64,000 nt of DNA, taken from CAZLBC01 sp964557575. GTDB lineage: Bacteria > Planctomycetota > Phycisphaerae > SM23-33. Within the stretch, counting starts at the first letter, position 1; the number at the start of each line of letters is the position of its first letter. Positions 8,909-18,101 of the stretch are shown here, one piece after another. The translations under genes were made by a program, and so were the position numbers. The notes below the pieces were generated by a model that did no database searches, had not been told where the DNA came from, and saw nothing but the letters and a program-made list of their open reading frames with translations. The stretch is from the NCBI GenBank assembly GCA_964557575.1, contig CAZLBC010000017.1, positions 1 through 64,000 on the forward strand, in the 5' to 3' direction.

Positions 8909-11791
8909 ATGAACGATGCAGGTCACATCCGGCCGGGGACGCTCGCCCTGGTATCCCTGTGCCTGGCCGCCCCCCTCACGGCCGGCGTCAGGGGAAAATA
9001 CGTCCACATCTTCATCCCCGGAAACGGCAAGACACTCACGCTCGCCGAGGTGGAGGTCTTCAGCAGCGATACAAACGTCGCGAAGGGCTGCCGGACCTCC
9101 CAGTCGAGCACGGCACACGGGGGCGCACCGCGCAAGGCGGTGGATGGGAACACAAGCGACAACTATGAAAGCGGGTCGCAAACTCACACGAACAAAGAAA
9201 AAAATCCCTGGTGGGAGGTCGAGCTGAAAAAAGAGACGACGATCGATCGCATCGCCGTGTGGAACCGGGGCGAAAACCTCGGCTCGCGGCTCAACGGCTT
9301 CCACGTCTGCATCCTCGACGCCGATCACCGGGTCGCCTGGGAGGAATCGAAAGACAGACCCGGCCGGACGACGCGGTTCGAAGTCACCGGCGCGGGCCGG
9401 GGAGGGCTGGTCGGAAAGATTTTGCCCCGGGGTACGGGCGGCGTGAAATCCGGCGGTGCGCAGGGTCCGGTGGTCGACGCGGTAACACTGAAAAAGCTCA
9501 ACGACGACATCGAAAAGGCGATCGCGGACATCCGGCAATACCTCCTTGCCAAGCAGAATGCCGACGGCAGTTTCGGCGGGACGACGGGATTGCCCCACCT
9601 CTACGAACGGGACGAGAAGACCGGGGCGGTCACGTTCAAGAGCCCCAATTCCAACCGGTGGAAAAACAAGCAGATTCGCGCGAAATTGATGGGCGTCAAG
9701 CGGCTGCCCGTCGAACCGCAGCGGGACCGGATCTTCGTCACTGCCGCCGTAGTCCACGCCCTGCTCGCCGCCGGAACGGACCTGCGAGATAAGAAAATAC
9801 AGGCCGCGCTGAAATACCTGCAGCGTTTCGACACCCACGGCGTGCACGGTATCGCGATGCGCTGTATCGCCCTGTCCGCGGCGGACCGGCGCAGCCGTCC
9901 CGCCGGCCGGCACGGCCCCTGGATCATCCACGACGCCACGCGCCTGGTGCTCGCCTTCGGCAGCAACGGCCTGGGAACGACGGTATGGCACGAAGACAGG
10001 AACAACTGCAGCAACCGGCTCTCCGCCATGGGCACGACCGCACTGCAGCGGTTCTCGCAGAACCCCGGCGGGTCGCTGCCCGCCGGCGCGTGGAAAACCA
10101 TCAGGGACTTCTGGGAGCGGGGGCAGCTCGACTGCGGGGGATGGGGGCGGCGCGTCGGCGTTCCCAAGGACAGGGGCCACGAGCAACGGGGCGTGATAAC
10201 AACCGCGGCGATAGCCGCCCTGTACACCTGTCTCGACGCCGTCTCTCCCCCGGCATACCTCGAGTGCGGCAACGGCACCCTGCCTGAATCCATCAGGAAG
10301 GGACACGCCTTCCTCGGCGGAACGTTCGCCGGAATGGTCCAAAAAAACAACCCGAAGTTCGCCGACCACGGCAAGGATTTCGGCCGCTTCCTGTGGCGCG
10401 TCGCGCTGCTGGGGAACACGTCGGGATACGGCAGGTTCGCAAAGAGGGACTGGTACCGGTTCTGCGTTGAAAAACTGTTCGAAAAGTATCCCGGCGGCAT
10501 CAACAGCGAGGGCCTGCCGGCGACTGCCTTCAGCCTGCTGTTCCTCGTTGAAGGCCGACGGCCCGTTCTGTTCGGCAAGCTCAGGTTCACGGGGGACTGG
10601 AACAACCGCCCCCGGGACATCGCCCACCTCACCGCGTGGATGGGAAACAACACCGACTGGCGGTGCGCCTGGCGGATCCTGGGCATCGAGGACGGCCCGG
10701 TTGCCTGGCGCGACACCCCCGTGCTCTACCTGTCCGGATCGAAGGACCCCGGCTTCACCGACGCCCACATCAAAAAGATCCGCGCCCATGTCTGCCGGGG
10801 CGGCATCATTTTCAGCGTCACGGAAGGGAAAGACGGCGGCTTCGACGAGGCGATGCGCCGCGTGTACGAGAAGGCCTTCCCGCGATATCCGCTGACAAAA
10901 ATACCGCCCGGCCACCCGGTCTACGCCCGGCCCAACAAGATGATGGGCAAACCGCCCCTGGAGACGGCAACCAACGGCGTGCGCCCCCTGGTCGTGCACG
11001 CCGCCGAAGACATCGCGAATATCTGGCAGGAGCGCACACTGCCGGCACAGAAACGCCTCTTCATGTTCGGCGAAAACCTCGCGGCCCTGGCGGCCGGCGC
11101 GCCCGGCCGCCTCCTGCCCCGCCCCCTGCCGTACGGGCCGCCGTCCGCGAACACCGGTAACGCGAAAAAGGTGACCGTCCTGCGAGTCAAGCATAGCGGC
11201 AACTACGATCCCGAACCGCTCGCCTGGACGGCGGCCGCCGACCGCCTCGCGCGGGACGAGAAGATCGACCTGCGGCCCTGCCTGATCCCCATCGAGCGGA
11301 TGGGCAGCGAGCGGGCGCGGCTGGCCGTGATGACCGGAACCGGCACGGTCGAGCTGTCCGGGGAGGAATTGAAGGCGCTGAAGAAGTATATTTCAGGCGG
11401 CGGAACGCTCCTGGTGGACGCGGCGGGCGGCTGCGAGGAGTTTTACCAATCCATCTCCGCCGTACTGTCGACCGCCCTCGGGAACCCCGAACCGATCGGC
11501 ACCGACGCGCCGGTCATCACCCGCCCGGAAAACCCCATCGACGACGCGGGGTACCGCCCGGCGGCCGAAAAACGACACAAGCTGAAACGAGGCGGCACCG
11601 GCGGGTCGAAGGCCGCGGTTCTCATGCTCGAGGTCATCCGGTCCGGGGACCGGCCGGCCGTCTACCTCAGCCGGGAGGACATCACCTTCGGGCTCCTCGG
11701 ATTCCCCGGGGGATGGATGATCGACGGGTACGAAAACGAGACCGCGTACGATATCGTCCGAAACATCGTCATGATCCACGGCGTCGAGTAG
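8909..11791 (+). CDS. Exported discoidin / alpha-toroid / DUF4159 protein
   Basis: The 960-residue product has a signal peptide (about 1-26). Residues about 30-160 form an F5/8 type C (discoidin) domain: VHIFIPGNGKTLTLAEVEVF, AVDGNTSDNY, WWEVELKKETTIDRIAVWNR. Residues about 195-560 hold prenyltransferase/squalene-cyclase-like toroid repeats (YLLAKQNADGSFGG, CGGWGRRVGV). From about 570 the sequence fits DUF4159 (HLTAWMGNNTDWRC, VLYLSGSKDPGF, GGIIFSVTEG), and GGGTLLVDAAGG follows later. The combination suggests a cell-surface glycan-binding protein of PVC bacteria with no established reaction. The RBS is weak (GAGAGGAAAC about 16 nt upstream). Confidence 0.82.
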   Translation: MNDAGHIRPGTLALVSLCLAAPLTAGVRGKYVHIFIPGNGKTLTLAEVEVFSSDTNVAKGCRTSQSSTAHGGAPRKAVDGNTSDNYESGSQTHTNKEKNPWWEVELKKETTIDRIAVWNRGENLGSRLNGFHVCILDADHRVAWEESKDRPGRTTRFEVTGAGRGGLVGKILPRGTGGVKSGGAQGPVVDAVTLKKLNDDIEKAIADIRQYLLAKQNADGSFGGTTGLPHLYERDEKTGAVTFKSPNSNRWKNKQIRAKLMGVKRLPVEPQRDRIFVTAAVVHALLAAGTDLRDKKIQAALKYLQRFDTHGVHGIAMRCIALSAADRRSRPAGRHGPWIIHDATRLVLAFGSNGLGTTVWHEDRNNCSNRLSAMGTTALQRFSQNPGGSLPAGAWKTIRDFWERGQLDCGGWGRRVGVPKDRGHEQRGVITTAAIAALYTCLDAVSPPAYLECGNGTLPESIRKGHAFLGGTFAGMVQKNNPKFADHGKDFGRFLWRVALLGNTSGYGRFAKRDWYRFCVEKLFEKYPGGINSEGLPATAFSLLFLVEGRRPVLFGKLRFTGDWNNRPRDIAHLTAWMGNNTDWRCAWRILGIEDGPVAWRDTPVLYLSGSKDPGFTDAHIKKIRAHVCRGGIIFSVTEGKDGGFDEAMRRVYEKAFPRYPLTKIPPGHPVYARPNKMMGKPPLETATNGVRPLVVHAAEDIANIWQERTLPAQKRLFMFGENLAALAAGAPGRLLPRPLPYGPPSANTGNAKKVTVLRVKHSGNYDPEPLAWTAAADRLARDEKIDLRPCLIPIERMGSERARLAVMTGTGTVELSGEELKALKKYISGGGTLLVDAAGGCEEFYQSISAVLSTALGNPEPIGTDAPVITRPENPIDDAGYRPAAEKRHKLKRGGTGGSKAAVLMLEVIRSGDRPAVYLSREDITFGLLGFPGGWMIDGYENETAYDIVRNIVMIHGVE

Positions 11792-11814
11792 AAACAGGTA
11801 AAAAGGGCTTTAGC

Positions 11815-12900
11815 CTACCGTCCGAACTGCTGCGTCCAGTACTTGCCGGCCCGCCCGAGGCCGATCCGCCTGAATCCCCTGTTCATCATGTTTTTGTGGT
11901 GCCCCGGACTGTACCACCACTGCTTGAGGATCACGTCCGCGCCGCGCGTGCTGCCCATCGCGATATTTTCGCCGGAGACGCCGTCGCCGAGCCTCATATG
12001 CTTGAACTCGCCGCTGGTTTTCATCCGTGCCGACCACCCCCGCGCCCGCGCGTTTATCCGCAGGTCGAGCCGCAGCGGCAGGAGCCCGAAGAGCGTCCGC
12101 CTGACGTTCAGCGTGAATATCCCCGCGTATTCCTCGGGATCGATCTTGTCGCGCCGCTGGAAGTTGTACTGAAACACCTGCTTGGCCACCGGCGGCATGG
12201 GTATCGCGGTGGCGGCGCTGATTTCTTCCATCGCGACCAGTTCCCGCGCCGCCTCGTCCACCGACGACAGCCGCTGGTTCGGCGGTATAGTATCCGCCGG
12301 AAGCTTCGCGTGCGCCCGGTTCCAGAATGCGACAATAGCGGTGAGCCGCTCGCGCCGCGGGGGGAGTTTCTCGTCGGCCTCCAGGACGGCGGCCCGGTCG
12401 ATGGTCAGCAGGGATGCCAGTTCGGCCGCGATGGGATCGAGTTTTTCGGTAATCGTGTTCTTGGTCAGTTCGCCGGCCCCGTACACGTCGCCGGCCTGCT
12501 TCCGGAGCTTCCGCACCGTACCGCCGACCGTTTGCATGTCGACGCTCTTCCTGAGCTGCCGGGAGGCGGCAGCGGAAAACATCGTCACATACCGCATCCG
12601 GACGCCCCGGTGAAGGCCGAACAACGACCGCGCCAGTTGCTCGGCCCCGTACACACCCGCATCGACCAGCGCCTCTGCCGCCGCCGTCCACTCATCGCCC
12701 GAAATCCCCGGTTTCCTGATCTTCGCGATCAGCCCCTGGACGCGGCGCTTTTCGGCAATGACGGATTCCCGGTCCGCCGTCGGTTCGTTCCCGTCCCCCG
12801 CCGAATCCGCCCCGGCCACCGGCGGCGGCAGGAACAGCAGTCCGCTCAGCAGCACACCTGTCGTGGAGTAAAGCGCGATATAATGCCGTGGCCGGATCAT
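11815..12900 (-). CDS. Exported CAP/SCP-domain protein
   Basis: The 361-residue product has an N-terminal signal peptide (about 1-30) and a helical region of unknown type (about 40-230). The C-terminal CAP (cysteine-rich secretory protein/SCP-PR1) domain has MKTSGEFKHM, GVSGENIAMG and WWYSPGHHKNMMNRGFRRIG. The two groups of His/Glu residues match the CAP cavity. It converges with the discoidin/DUF4159 gene, with 23 nt between the stops. Bacterial CAP proteins are extracellular and of mostly unknown activity. No strong RBS is visible. Confidence 0.85.
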   Translation of the reverse strand: MIRPRHYIALYSTTGVLLSGLLFLPPPVAGADSAGDGNEPTADRESVIAEKRRVQGLIAKIRKPGISGDEWTAAAEALVDAGVYGAEQLARSLFGLHRGVRMRYVTMFSAAASRQLRKSVDMQTVGGTVRKLRKQAGDVYGAGELTKNTITEKLDPIAAELASLLTIDRAAVLEADEKLPPRRERLTAIVAFWNRAHAKLPADTIPPNQRLSSVDEAARELVAMEEISAATAIPMPPVAKQVFQYNFQRRDKIDPEEYAGIFTLNVRRTLFGLLPLRLDLRINARARGWSARMKTSGEFKHMRLGDGVSGENIAMGSTRGADVILKQWWYSPGHHKNMMNRGFRRIGLGRAGKYWTQQFGR

Positions 12901-12974
12901 GGGAAGTGATACTGAGGATAGATGAACGGGGGGCGCCGTTTAAAAGAAATAGAAAAAGGGGCTGATTCTCCGTG

Positions 12975-13367
12975 TCACGAGTTATCGGTTTCCGGCTTCA
13001 AATAGCTGCCCGACTCCGCTTCCTTCGTTTGATCGTTACCCGCCGACGGCGGGCTGCTTCCGGTAAAGGGTGAAGGCGGCGGGGGTGGCGTGGTTTCAAC
13101 AGGGCCGCCGGAGGCCCCCATCTGCCGGGCATGTTCCTGTTCGTCCACGGCGGTGTAGAGCCTGATGCCCTTGTACAGAAAGTAAATCGCCAGGACCATG
13201 AAAAGGGCGACAAAAGTCATGCTCCGTGGTCCGGCCGCGTTTATCATGCCGATCGTGTAACAGACCGTCGCAACCACGGCCATTATCGCGCATAAAAAGG
13301 CCAGGGCCTTCCTTTTTGCGGCGCTCCTGATATTCCCTCCCTGGTCGGAACCTGCTTCGTCCTGCAT
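12975..13367 (-). CDS. Small membrane protein with Pro-rich tail
   Basis: The product has 130 residues from the ATG at 13367, chosen because AAGGAG sits 7 nt upstream. The longer in-frame reading back to 13571 runs through AT-rich intergenic DNA. Two hydrophobic segments, ALAFLCAIMAVVATVCYTIG and SMTFVALFMVLAIYFLYKGI, are followed by a charged helix and a Pro/Ser-rich C-terminus (TPPPPPSPFTGSSPP). I do not recognise the family. Confidence 0.7.
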   Translation of the reverse strand: MQDEAGSDQGGNIRSAAKRKALAFLCAIMAVVATVCYTIGMINAAGPRSMTFVALFMVLAIYFLYKGIRLYTAVDEQEHARQMGASGGPVETTPPPPPSPFTGSSPPSAGNDQTKEAESGSYLKPETDNS

Positions 13368-13588
13368 TGCCAACTCCTTGATTTGCACTATCTTCCAGAC
13401 ACCCTGCACACACCGGGTATAGAATACTGCTGCATATAAACATTTACCGTTATTATAAGCATTTATCGGCAACTTTAACCACACTTCTTTCTTATTTTTA
13501 CTAAACACAAAACAGCAGAATAATCTTATATACTGCCGGTATTCACGTCGCAGCAGCACGATACACACCACAAACCCCGGAAAATACC

Positions 13589-13617
13589 TTGCAATGTGAA
13601 TCCGTATATGGTTTCAT
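13589..13617 (+). promoter_or_regulatory. Possible promoter of the methionine-locus leader
   Basis: TTGCAA (13589-13594) and TTTCAT (13612-13617) are 17 bp apart. Transcription would begin about 13624, just where the first paired stem of the leader RNA starts. The -10 is weak (4 of 6). Confidence 0.35.
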
Positions 13618-13619
13618 TT

Positions 13620-13725
13620 CGTACGCATCAGGAATTTCCGGCACGCACTGAGGCCGGGATGCCAACCGGGGGCGGAGATCCCACGGTGGCAGGAGCGACG
13701 GTGCAGACGCCGCTCGATGTGCGAG
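13620..13725 (+). promoter_or_regulatory. Structured leader RNA, candidate SAM-class riboswitch
   Basis: The region folds on paper into a four-way junction. P1 is CGCATC (13624-13629) with GATGTG (13716-13721). P2 is CCGGC (13638-13642) with GCCGG (13653-13657). P3 is TGCCA plus CCG (from 13660) with CGG plus TGGCA (to 13691), with an inner GGG/CCC. P4 is GAGCG (13693-13697) with CGCTC (13711-13715). A four-way junction starting with ATCA after P1 and containing CCAACC at P3 resembles the S-box (SAM-I) layout, but the sequence is not a standard S-box. It precedes an intrinsic terminator and a trans-sulfuration gene. The ligand is inferred from context only. Confidence 0.5.
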
Positions 13726-13759
13726 GTAAACGCCTCGAACAAGAATCTCCGCGAACGAT

Positions 13760-13789
13760 CCGTCGCATTCCTGGTGCGGCGGTTTTTTT
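13760..13789 (+). terminator. Intrinsic terminator in the leader of the trans-sulfuration gene
   Basis: CCGTCGCA (13760-13767) pairs fully with TGCGGCGG (13775-13782), with one G-U pair, and is followed by seven T. It lies between the leader RNA and the gene start at 13850, so it fits an attenuator. A further hairpin, CGAGG/CCTCG (13722-13736), sits between the two and could take part in switching. Confidence 0.8.
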
Positions 13790-13849
13790 ATGTCGTCGCC
13801 CGGGCCGCGGATACCCGGGCGCGTGTCGCAACGTACAGGAGAACGGACG

Positions 13850-14998
13850 ATGATGATGAAGCAGCCCGACCCCCTCACCCCCTACGGCAACCGGCCGATG
13901 GTCACGCCCATCGTGAACGCGGTCAACTACGAGTACCTCGACTTCGACGTGCTCAAGCAGATCACCGACGGGGAGGTGGAGGGGTACACCTACCACCGGG
14001 ACGACAACCCCACGGTCCGGGCCGTGGAGCGGGTCCTGGCCGGCATGGAGGACGCCGAGGACTGCGTGCTGTGCACGACGGGCATGGCCGCGTGCACGAT
14101 GGTCTACCTGACTTATCTCTCGGCCGGGGACCACGTGGTGCTCTTCCACGACATCTACGGCGCGCACTACAAGGTGTCGCTCATACTCGAGCGGCTGGGC
14201 GTGGAGATCACCTGGCTCGACGCCTCCGCGGCCGACACGCTCGATGAATACGTGAAACCGAACACCCGGATGATATTCATCGAGACGCCGACCAACCCGC
14301 TGTGCAAGATGATCGACATCGCCGCGACGCGGAAGACGGCCGACAGCGTCGGCGCCATGCTGATCGTGGACAACACCTTCGCGACCCCCCTGCATCAGAA
14401 ACCGCTGCACCGGGGCGCCGACCTGGTAGTCCACAGCGCCACCAAGTGCCTCGGCGGCCACAACGACCTCATGGCGGGCGCCGTCGCCGGGTCGAAGGAG
14501 GACTACGAGAAGCTCTGGTTTACCCGCCAGGCGATCGGGACCACCCTCAGCGCGTACTCCGCGTCCCTGCTCGAGCGGGGACTGAAGACCTTCAGGCTGC
14601 GGAGCGAGAAGATCTCGCACAACGGGCAGGCCATGGCCGAATTCCTGGCCGGGCACCCGAAGATATCCAACCTCCGCTACCCCGGCCTCCCGTCCGATCC
14701 CGGCCACGAGATCGCGCGGCGGCAGATGACCGACGGCTACGGGGGCATGCTGGCCTTCGACGTCGGCGAAACGATAGACGACGCGAAGGAATTCATCGAC
14801 CGGCTGAAGGTGATCTACCACGCCGTCAGCCTCGGCGCGACCGAATCGCTGATCTGCATCCCCTACCTGACCACGATGCTCTACCTGCCCGAGGAGATGC
14901 GGACCACCTTCGGGGTCAGCCTGAACACCGTGCGGCTCTCGGCGGGCATCGAGGACACCGACGAGCTGATCGATGATCTCCGCCGGGCGCTGGCGTAG
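13850..14998 (+). CDS. PLP-dependent trans-sulfuration enzyme (cystathionine synthase/lyase family)
   Basis: The 382-residue product has the Cys/Met-metabolism fold-type I signature: YTYHRDDNPTVRAVER, the aspartate of MLIVDNTFATPL that contacts the PLP ring nitrogen, and the PLP lysine K199 in VVHSATKCLGGHNDL. The length fits cystathionine gamma-synthase, beta/gamma-lyase or methionine gamma-lyase better than the longer O-acetylhomoserine sulfhydrylases. The start at 13850 has AGGAGA upstream. An earlier in-frame ATG at 13790 directly follows the terminator T-run and is unlikely. The leader RNA suggests control by a methionine-related metabolite. It converges on the MetH reactivation gene with 4 nt between stops. 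Confidence 0.93.
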   Translation: MMMKQPDPLTPYGNRPMVTPIVNAVNYEYLDFDVLKQITDGEVEGYTYHRDDNPTVRAVERVLAGMEDAEDCVLCTTGMAACTMVYLTYLSAGDHVVLFHDIYGAHYKVSLILERLGVEITWLDASAADTLDEYVKPNTRMIFIETPTNPLCKMIDIAATRKTADSVGAMLIVDNTFATPLHQKPLHRGADLVVHSATKCLGGHNDLMAGAVAGSKEDYEKLWFTRQAIGTTLSAYSASLLERGLKTFRLRSEKISHNGQAMAEFLAGHPKISNLRYPGLPSDPGHEIARRQMTDGYGGMLAFDVGETIDDAKEFIDRLKVIYHAVSLGATESLICIPYLTTMLYLPEEMRTTFGVSLNTVRLSAGIEDTDELIDDLRRALA

Positions 14999-15002
14999 CG
15001 CC

Positions 15003-15719
15003 TCATTCGTGAATGGCATCCCAGAGGGCCGCGTCGAACGGCGCCTTGCGGTCGCGGCAGACCGCCCGGCGGCAGAGACGGCAACTCTCGAAATCCATCG
15101 CGGTCGGAAAGCGAATGCCCGAGAGCGATTTTTTCGGCAGCATCAGGCAGGAATCCGTCAACCGGACCCCGACGAGGCCCGCGACGTCGCCGAGCAGCCC
15201 GAACAGTTCCCGCTGCTGCTCGATGGGCCACAGGGAGACGTCCCCGGAACCGGGGCTCATCGAGGAACTGCCGGCGAGGCCGTATCGGCGCTCGATCAGG
15301 GATTTCAGGCCGGCGGCCGCGGATTTCAGCAGTAATTCCCGCAGCGCGTCGAGCCGGAACTGCGCGAGTATATCGCCGCTCTCCGCCCCGAACGCGTCCG
15401 CCGCGGCGCCGCAGGTGACCACGTAGGGGAAGACGCGGTTGATCCCCTCGATGTTCCGCCGCAGCGCCCGGCTCCTGAAGACCGCGCCGCCGATTTCGAC
15501 CCGGTCCTCGCCCCTGTCCTCGACGTAGCAGACGCGGTAGAGGGCCCGCGGCCGGGCCGCCGCCGTGAATGCGGCCAGGACCTTTTCGAACGCCGCCTCG
15601 TCGGGAGTGCCGGCCCGTACGCCGGCCCGCTTCATCGCCGCGCCGCGGTCAAGGGAGAAAGCGATATCGTCGATCACGACAGGGCCGTCATCGTCTTGTT
15701 TCGCCTGCGATGTCATCAT
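15003..15719 (-). CDS. Stand-alone B12-dependent methionine synthase activation subunit
   Basis: The 238-residue product matches the MetH activation domain that binds SAM and remethylates cob(II)alamin. The signature SMSPGSGDVSLWPIEQQREL is followed by VGVRLTDSCLMLPKKSLSGI. A C-terminal cysteine group (ESCRLCRRAVC) is typical of the stand-alone subunits and may bind a metal or cluster. In classical MetH this domain is fused, and here it is separate. The neighbour is a trans-sulfuration enzyme, so the locus concerns methionine. The catalytic MetH subunits are not in the window. Confidence 0.88.
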   Translation of the reverse strand: MMTSQAKQDDDGPVVIDDIAFSLDRGAAMKRAGVRAGTPDEAAFEKVLAAFTAAARPRALYRVCYVEDRGEDRVEIGGAVFRSRALRRNIEGINRVFPYVVTCGAAADAFGAESGDILAQFRLDALRELLLKSAAAGLKSLIERRYGLAGSSSMSPGSGDVSLWPIEQQRELFGLLGDVAGLVGVRLTDSCLMLPKKSLSGIRFPTAMDFESCRLCRRAVCRDRKAPFDAALWDAIHE

Positions 15720-15837
15720 GTCACCCGGTATTTGTTTTGGCGATCCTGCGCAATACAGCCGTTTATTTATTTGAAGATACCATCACGTCGTTGTAAAATC
15801 GATGTTAAAGGCGATCATCCCGTATCGAGACATCGGC

Positions 15838-16722
15838 ATGGTTACTTCACCATTTGAGAAATGCAGTTTTTTTCAGATCGTCCTCGCCGCTCTTCTTGCG
15901 GCCGCGACGGCCACCGCCGCCGAAACGGAGAAGCCCGTCCTGGCGGCGGACTTCGAGAACCCGCGGGCCTGCGCCCGCTTTCTGAAGCACCCGCACCTCG
16001 AACGCGCCGCGGGCGCGGGCGTCGGCGGCTCGGCCGCGATGAAGGCCGCGTACGTCGGCTATCCCCGGGGCAGCAAGCGGATCGTCTTCCGCATCGGCCT
16101 GCCCGCGCCGCTGGCGGAGGCCACGCTCAACTACGACGTGAGGTTCGCCGAGGACTTCCAGTTCGTCCGGGGCGGCAAGCTCCACGGGCTCGGGCCGGCC
16201 AGGACCATCACCGGCGGCAAACCGATGCGGCCGGACGGCTGGAGCGCCCGGCTGATGTTCAAACGCGGCGGCGGGGTCAACACCTACACGTACTGCCAGA
16301 ACAAGTCCGGAACATACGGCACCGGCGGTAAAAGAGTGCGGCGATTCGCCTTCCGGAAGGGACGCTACCACGCGGTCTCCCTGCACGTGAAGGTCAACGA
16401 CCCGGCGAAGGCCGACGGCTTTTCGCATCTCTACATCGACGGCGAGCCGGTGGTGATACACAATGGTGTCCGGTTTCGCGCCGTCGGCGGCGACAAAACA
16501 CTCATCTGCAAATTCATGTTCAGCACATTTCACGGCGGACACTCGCCCGCCTGGGCACCGAAGGACAAGAACGGCGGCTATGCCACGGTCTATGCCTTCT
16601 TCGACAACATAACGGTCTACCCCGGCAAGCACGTGCGAAAGGGGCCCGCAGACCGGCCGCCCCGCCGCAAAAATCCTGCGCCCGTCCTCCCCGGTTTCGC
16701 CCGCGGCCGTGGACAGAAATAA
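15838..16722 (+). CDS. Exported polysaccharide lyase, PL14-like
   Basis: The product is about 294 residues from the ATG at 15838, after which a clear signal peptide follows (FFQIVLAALLAAATATAAE). An ATG at 15802 is also in frame, and neither has a strong RBS. The mature part is a beta-sandwich: LNYDVRFAEDFQFVRGGKLHGL, GWSARLMFKRGG, YHAVSLHVKVND, SHLYIDGEPVV and FMFSTFHGGHSPAWAP. These fit the PL14 (alginate/glucuronan lyase) type, whose LNYDVRF...GGKLHGL strand pair and late FSTFxGG motif are characteristic. It would cut an acidic polysaccharide outside the cytoplasm. The tail is basic and Pro-rich. Confidence 0.75.
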   Translation: MVTSPFEKCSFFQIVLAALLAAATATAAETEKPVLAADFENPRACARFLKHPHLERAAGAGVGGSAAMKAAYVGYPRGSKRIVFRIGLPAPLAEATLNYDVRFAEDFQFVRGGKLHGLGPARTITGGKPMRPDGWSARLMFKRGGGVNTYTYCQNKSGTYGTGGKRVRRFAFRKGRYHAVSLHVKVNDPAKADGFSHLYIDGEPVVIHNGVRFRAVGGDKTLICKFMFSTFHGGHSPAWAPKDKNGGYATVYAFFDNITVYPGKHVRKGPADRPPRRKNPAPVLPGFARGRGQK

Positions 16723-16779
16723 AAAGTCGTGTATCCTTTTCTGCATGCCCGATCAACACGCGCCCGGAGGACCGCACCG

Positions 16780-18057
16780 ATGAAAACGCACGCGAGACTC
16801 GTTTCGTGCATCCTGTTCGTCGCCGCCGGACCGGCGGCCGCGGCGGGATCGCACGTCGACGGCCTGGTCCGCTCGCAGGAGGCGGGCTGGCCGCAGTGGC
16901 GGGGCCCCTGCCGCGACGGCATCAGCGACGAGGAAGGCCTCCTGCAGTCGTGGCCCGCCGGCGGCCCGAAACGGCTCTGGGTCGCCGGTAACATGGGCCG
17001 GGGGTACTCCTCGCCGGTCATCTCCGGCGGCCGGCTCTACATTACGGGCGATGTCGGCGGCGAACTGCTGATCATGGCCCTCGACCCGGCCGGAAAAGTC
17101 ATCTGGAAAACCCCCAACGGGAAGTCCTGGACGAAAAACTTCAAGGGCGCCCGAGCCTGCTGTCTCTACCGCGCCGGCCGCCTCTACCACATGAACGCCC
17201 ACGGGCGGGTGGCCTGCCTCGACGCAGCCGACGGCCGCGAAATATGGTCCGTCGAGACCCTGGATCGTTTCGACGGCACGGAGATCAGGTGGGGACACAG
17301 CGAGTGCCTGGCGAGCATGAACGACACCATCCTGGTCTGTCCCGGCGGCCGCGGCGCCATGGCCGCCGCCCTTGATCCGGCGACCGGGAAGACCGTCCGG
17401 CAGACCCGTCCCATACCCGACGACGCCAGCTACGCCTCGCCGGTCCTCTTCACCTTCGGGGGCATGACGCACCTGGTCACCTGCTCGTCGCGGCATGCCT
17501 TCGGCGCCGACGCCGAACAGTGCCGGTTGCTCTGGACGAGCCCCCGCCCGACCAAGTACCGGGCGATCTGCTCGACCCCCACCTACTGCGGCGGCGGGCG
17601 GGTTTTCGTCGCGAGTCCCGACGGCAGGAAGTCGGAGCTGTTCCGGTTGAAGGTCTCCGGGGCGAATGTCCGGGCGGCCCCCGCCTGGCAGTGCGACCTG
17701 AACAACCTCACCGGCGGGACGATATTCCTCGACGGTTTCCTCTACGGCGCCGGATACGGCGGGAAGGACGGCTGGTTCTGTATCGACGTCGAAACCGGCA
17801 GGGCACGCTACCACCATACCGGCCTGCACGCCGGTTCGGCGGTCTACGCCGACGGACGGCTGTACTGCTTCTCGGAGCGCGGCGAGGCCGCCCTGGTCGA
17901 GCCTTCCCCGGAGCAGTTCGCCGAGAAGGGGCGGTTCCGCCTGGTCGGCGGCGGAAAGCAACGGCTCCGCGATGCCTGGGCCCACCCGGTCGTCTGCGGC
18001 GGCCGGCTCTACCTCCGCTACCACGACCGGCTCTTCTGCTTCGACGTGAAACGGTGA
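16780..18057 (+). CDS. Exported BamB/PQQ-like beta-propeller protein
   Basis: The 425-residue product starts at 16780 with GGAGG 9 nt upstream. A signal peptide ends near AAAAGS. WPQWRGPCRDGIS opens the propeller, as in many planctomycete PQQ-like proteins. Repeats such as LDAADGREIWSVE and LDPATGKTVRQ follow. It is shorter than the three pseudo-methyltransferase fusions and lacks their N-terminal domain. No quinone-binding residues can be assigned, so an enzymatic role is uncertain. Confidence 0.88.
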   Translation: MKTHARLVSCILFVAAGPAAAAGSHVDGLVRSQEAGWPQWRGPCRDGISDEEGLLQSWPAGGPKRLWVAGNMGRGYSSPVISGGRLYITGDVGGELLIMALDPAGKVIWKTPNGKSWTKNFKGARACCLYRAGRLYHMNAHGRVACLDAADGREIWSVETLDRFDGTEIRWGHSECLASMNDTILVCPGGRGAMAAALDPATGKTVRQTRPIPDDASYASPVLFTFGGMTHLVTCSSRHAFGADAEQCRLLWTSPRPTKYRAICSTPTYCGGGRVFVASPDGRKSELFRLKVSGANVRAAPAWQCDLNNLTGGTIFLDGFLYGAGYGGKDGWFCIDVETGRARYHHTGLHAGSAVYADGRLYCFSERGEAALVEPSPEQFAEKGRFRLVGGGKQRLRDAWAHPVVCGGRLYLRYHDRLFCFDVKR

Positions 18058-18101
18058 GGGAGGCGGGATCGAGCAGCCAAAGCGGCAGTCTTGTTCCCCC
18101 C

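Noticed and set aside
13520..13545. Sequence ATACTGCCGGTAT as a fourth TetR operator
   Set aside because: The spacing between half sites is one base shorter than in sites A-C, and no matching promoter phase was found.
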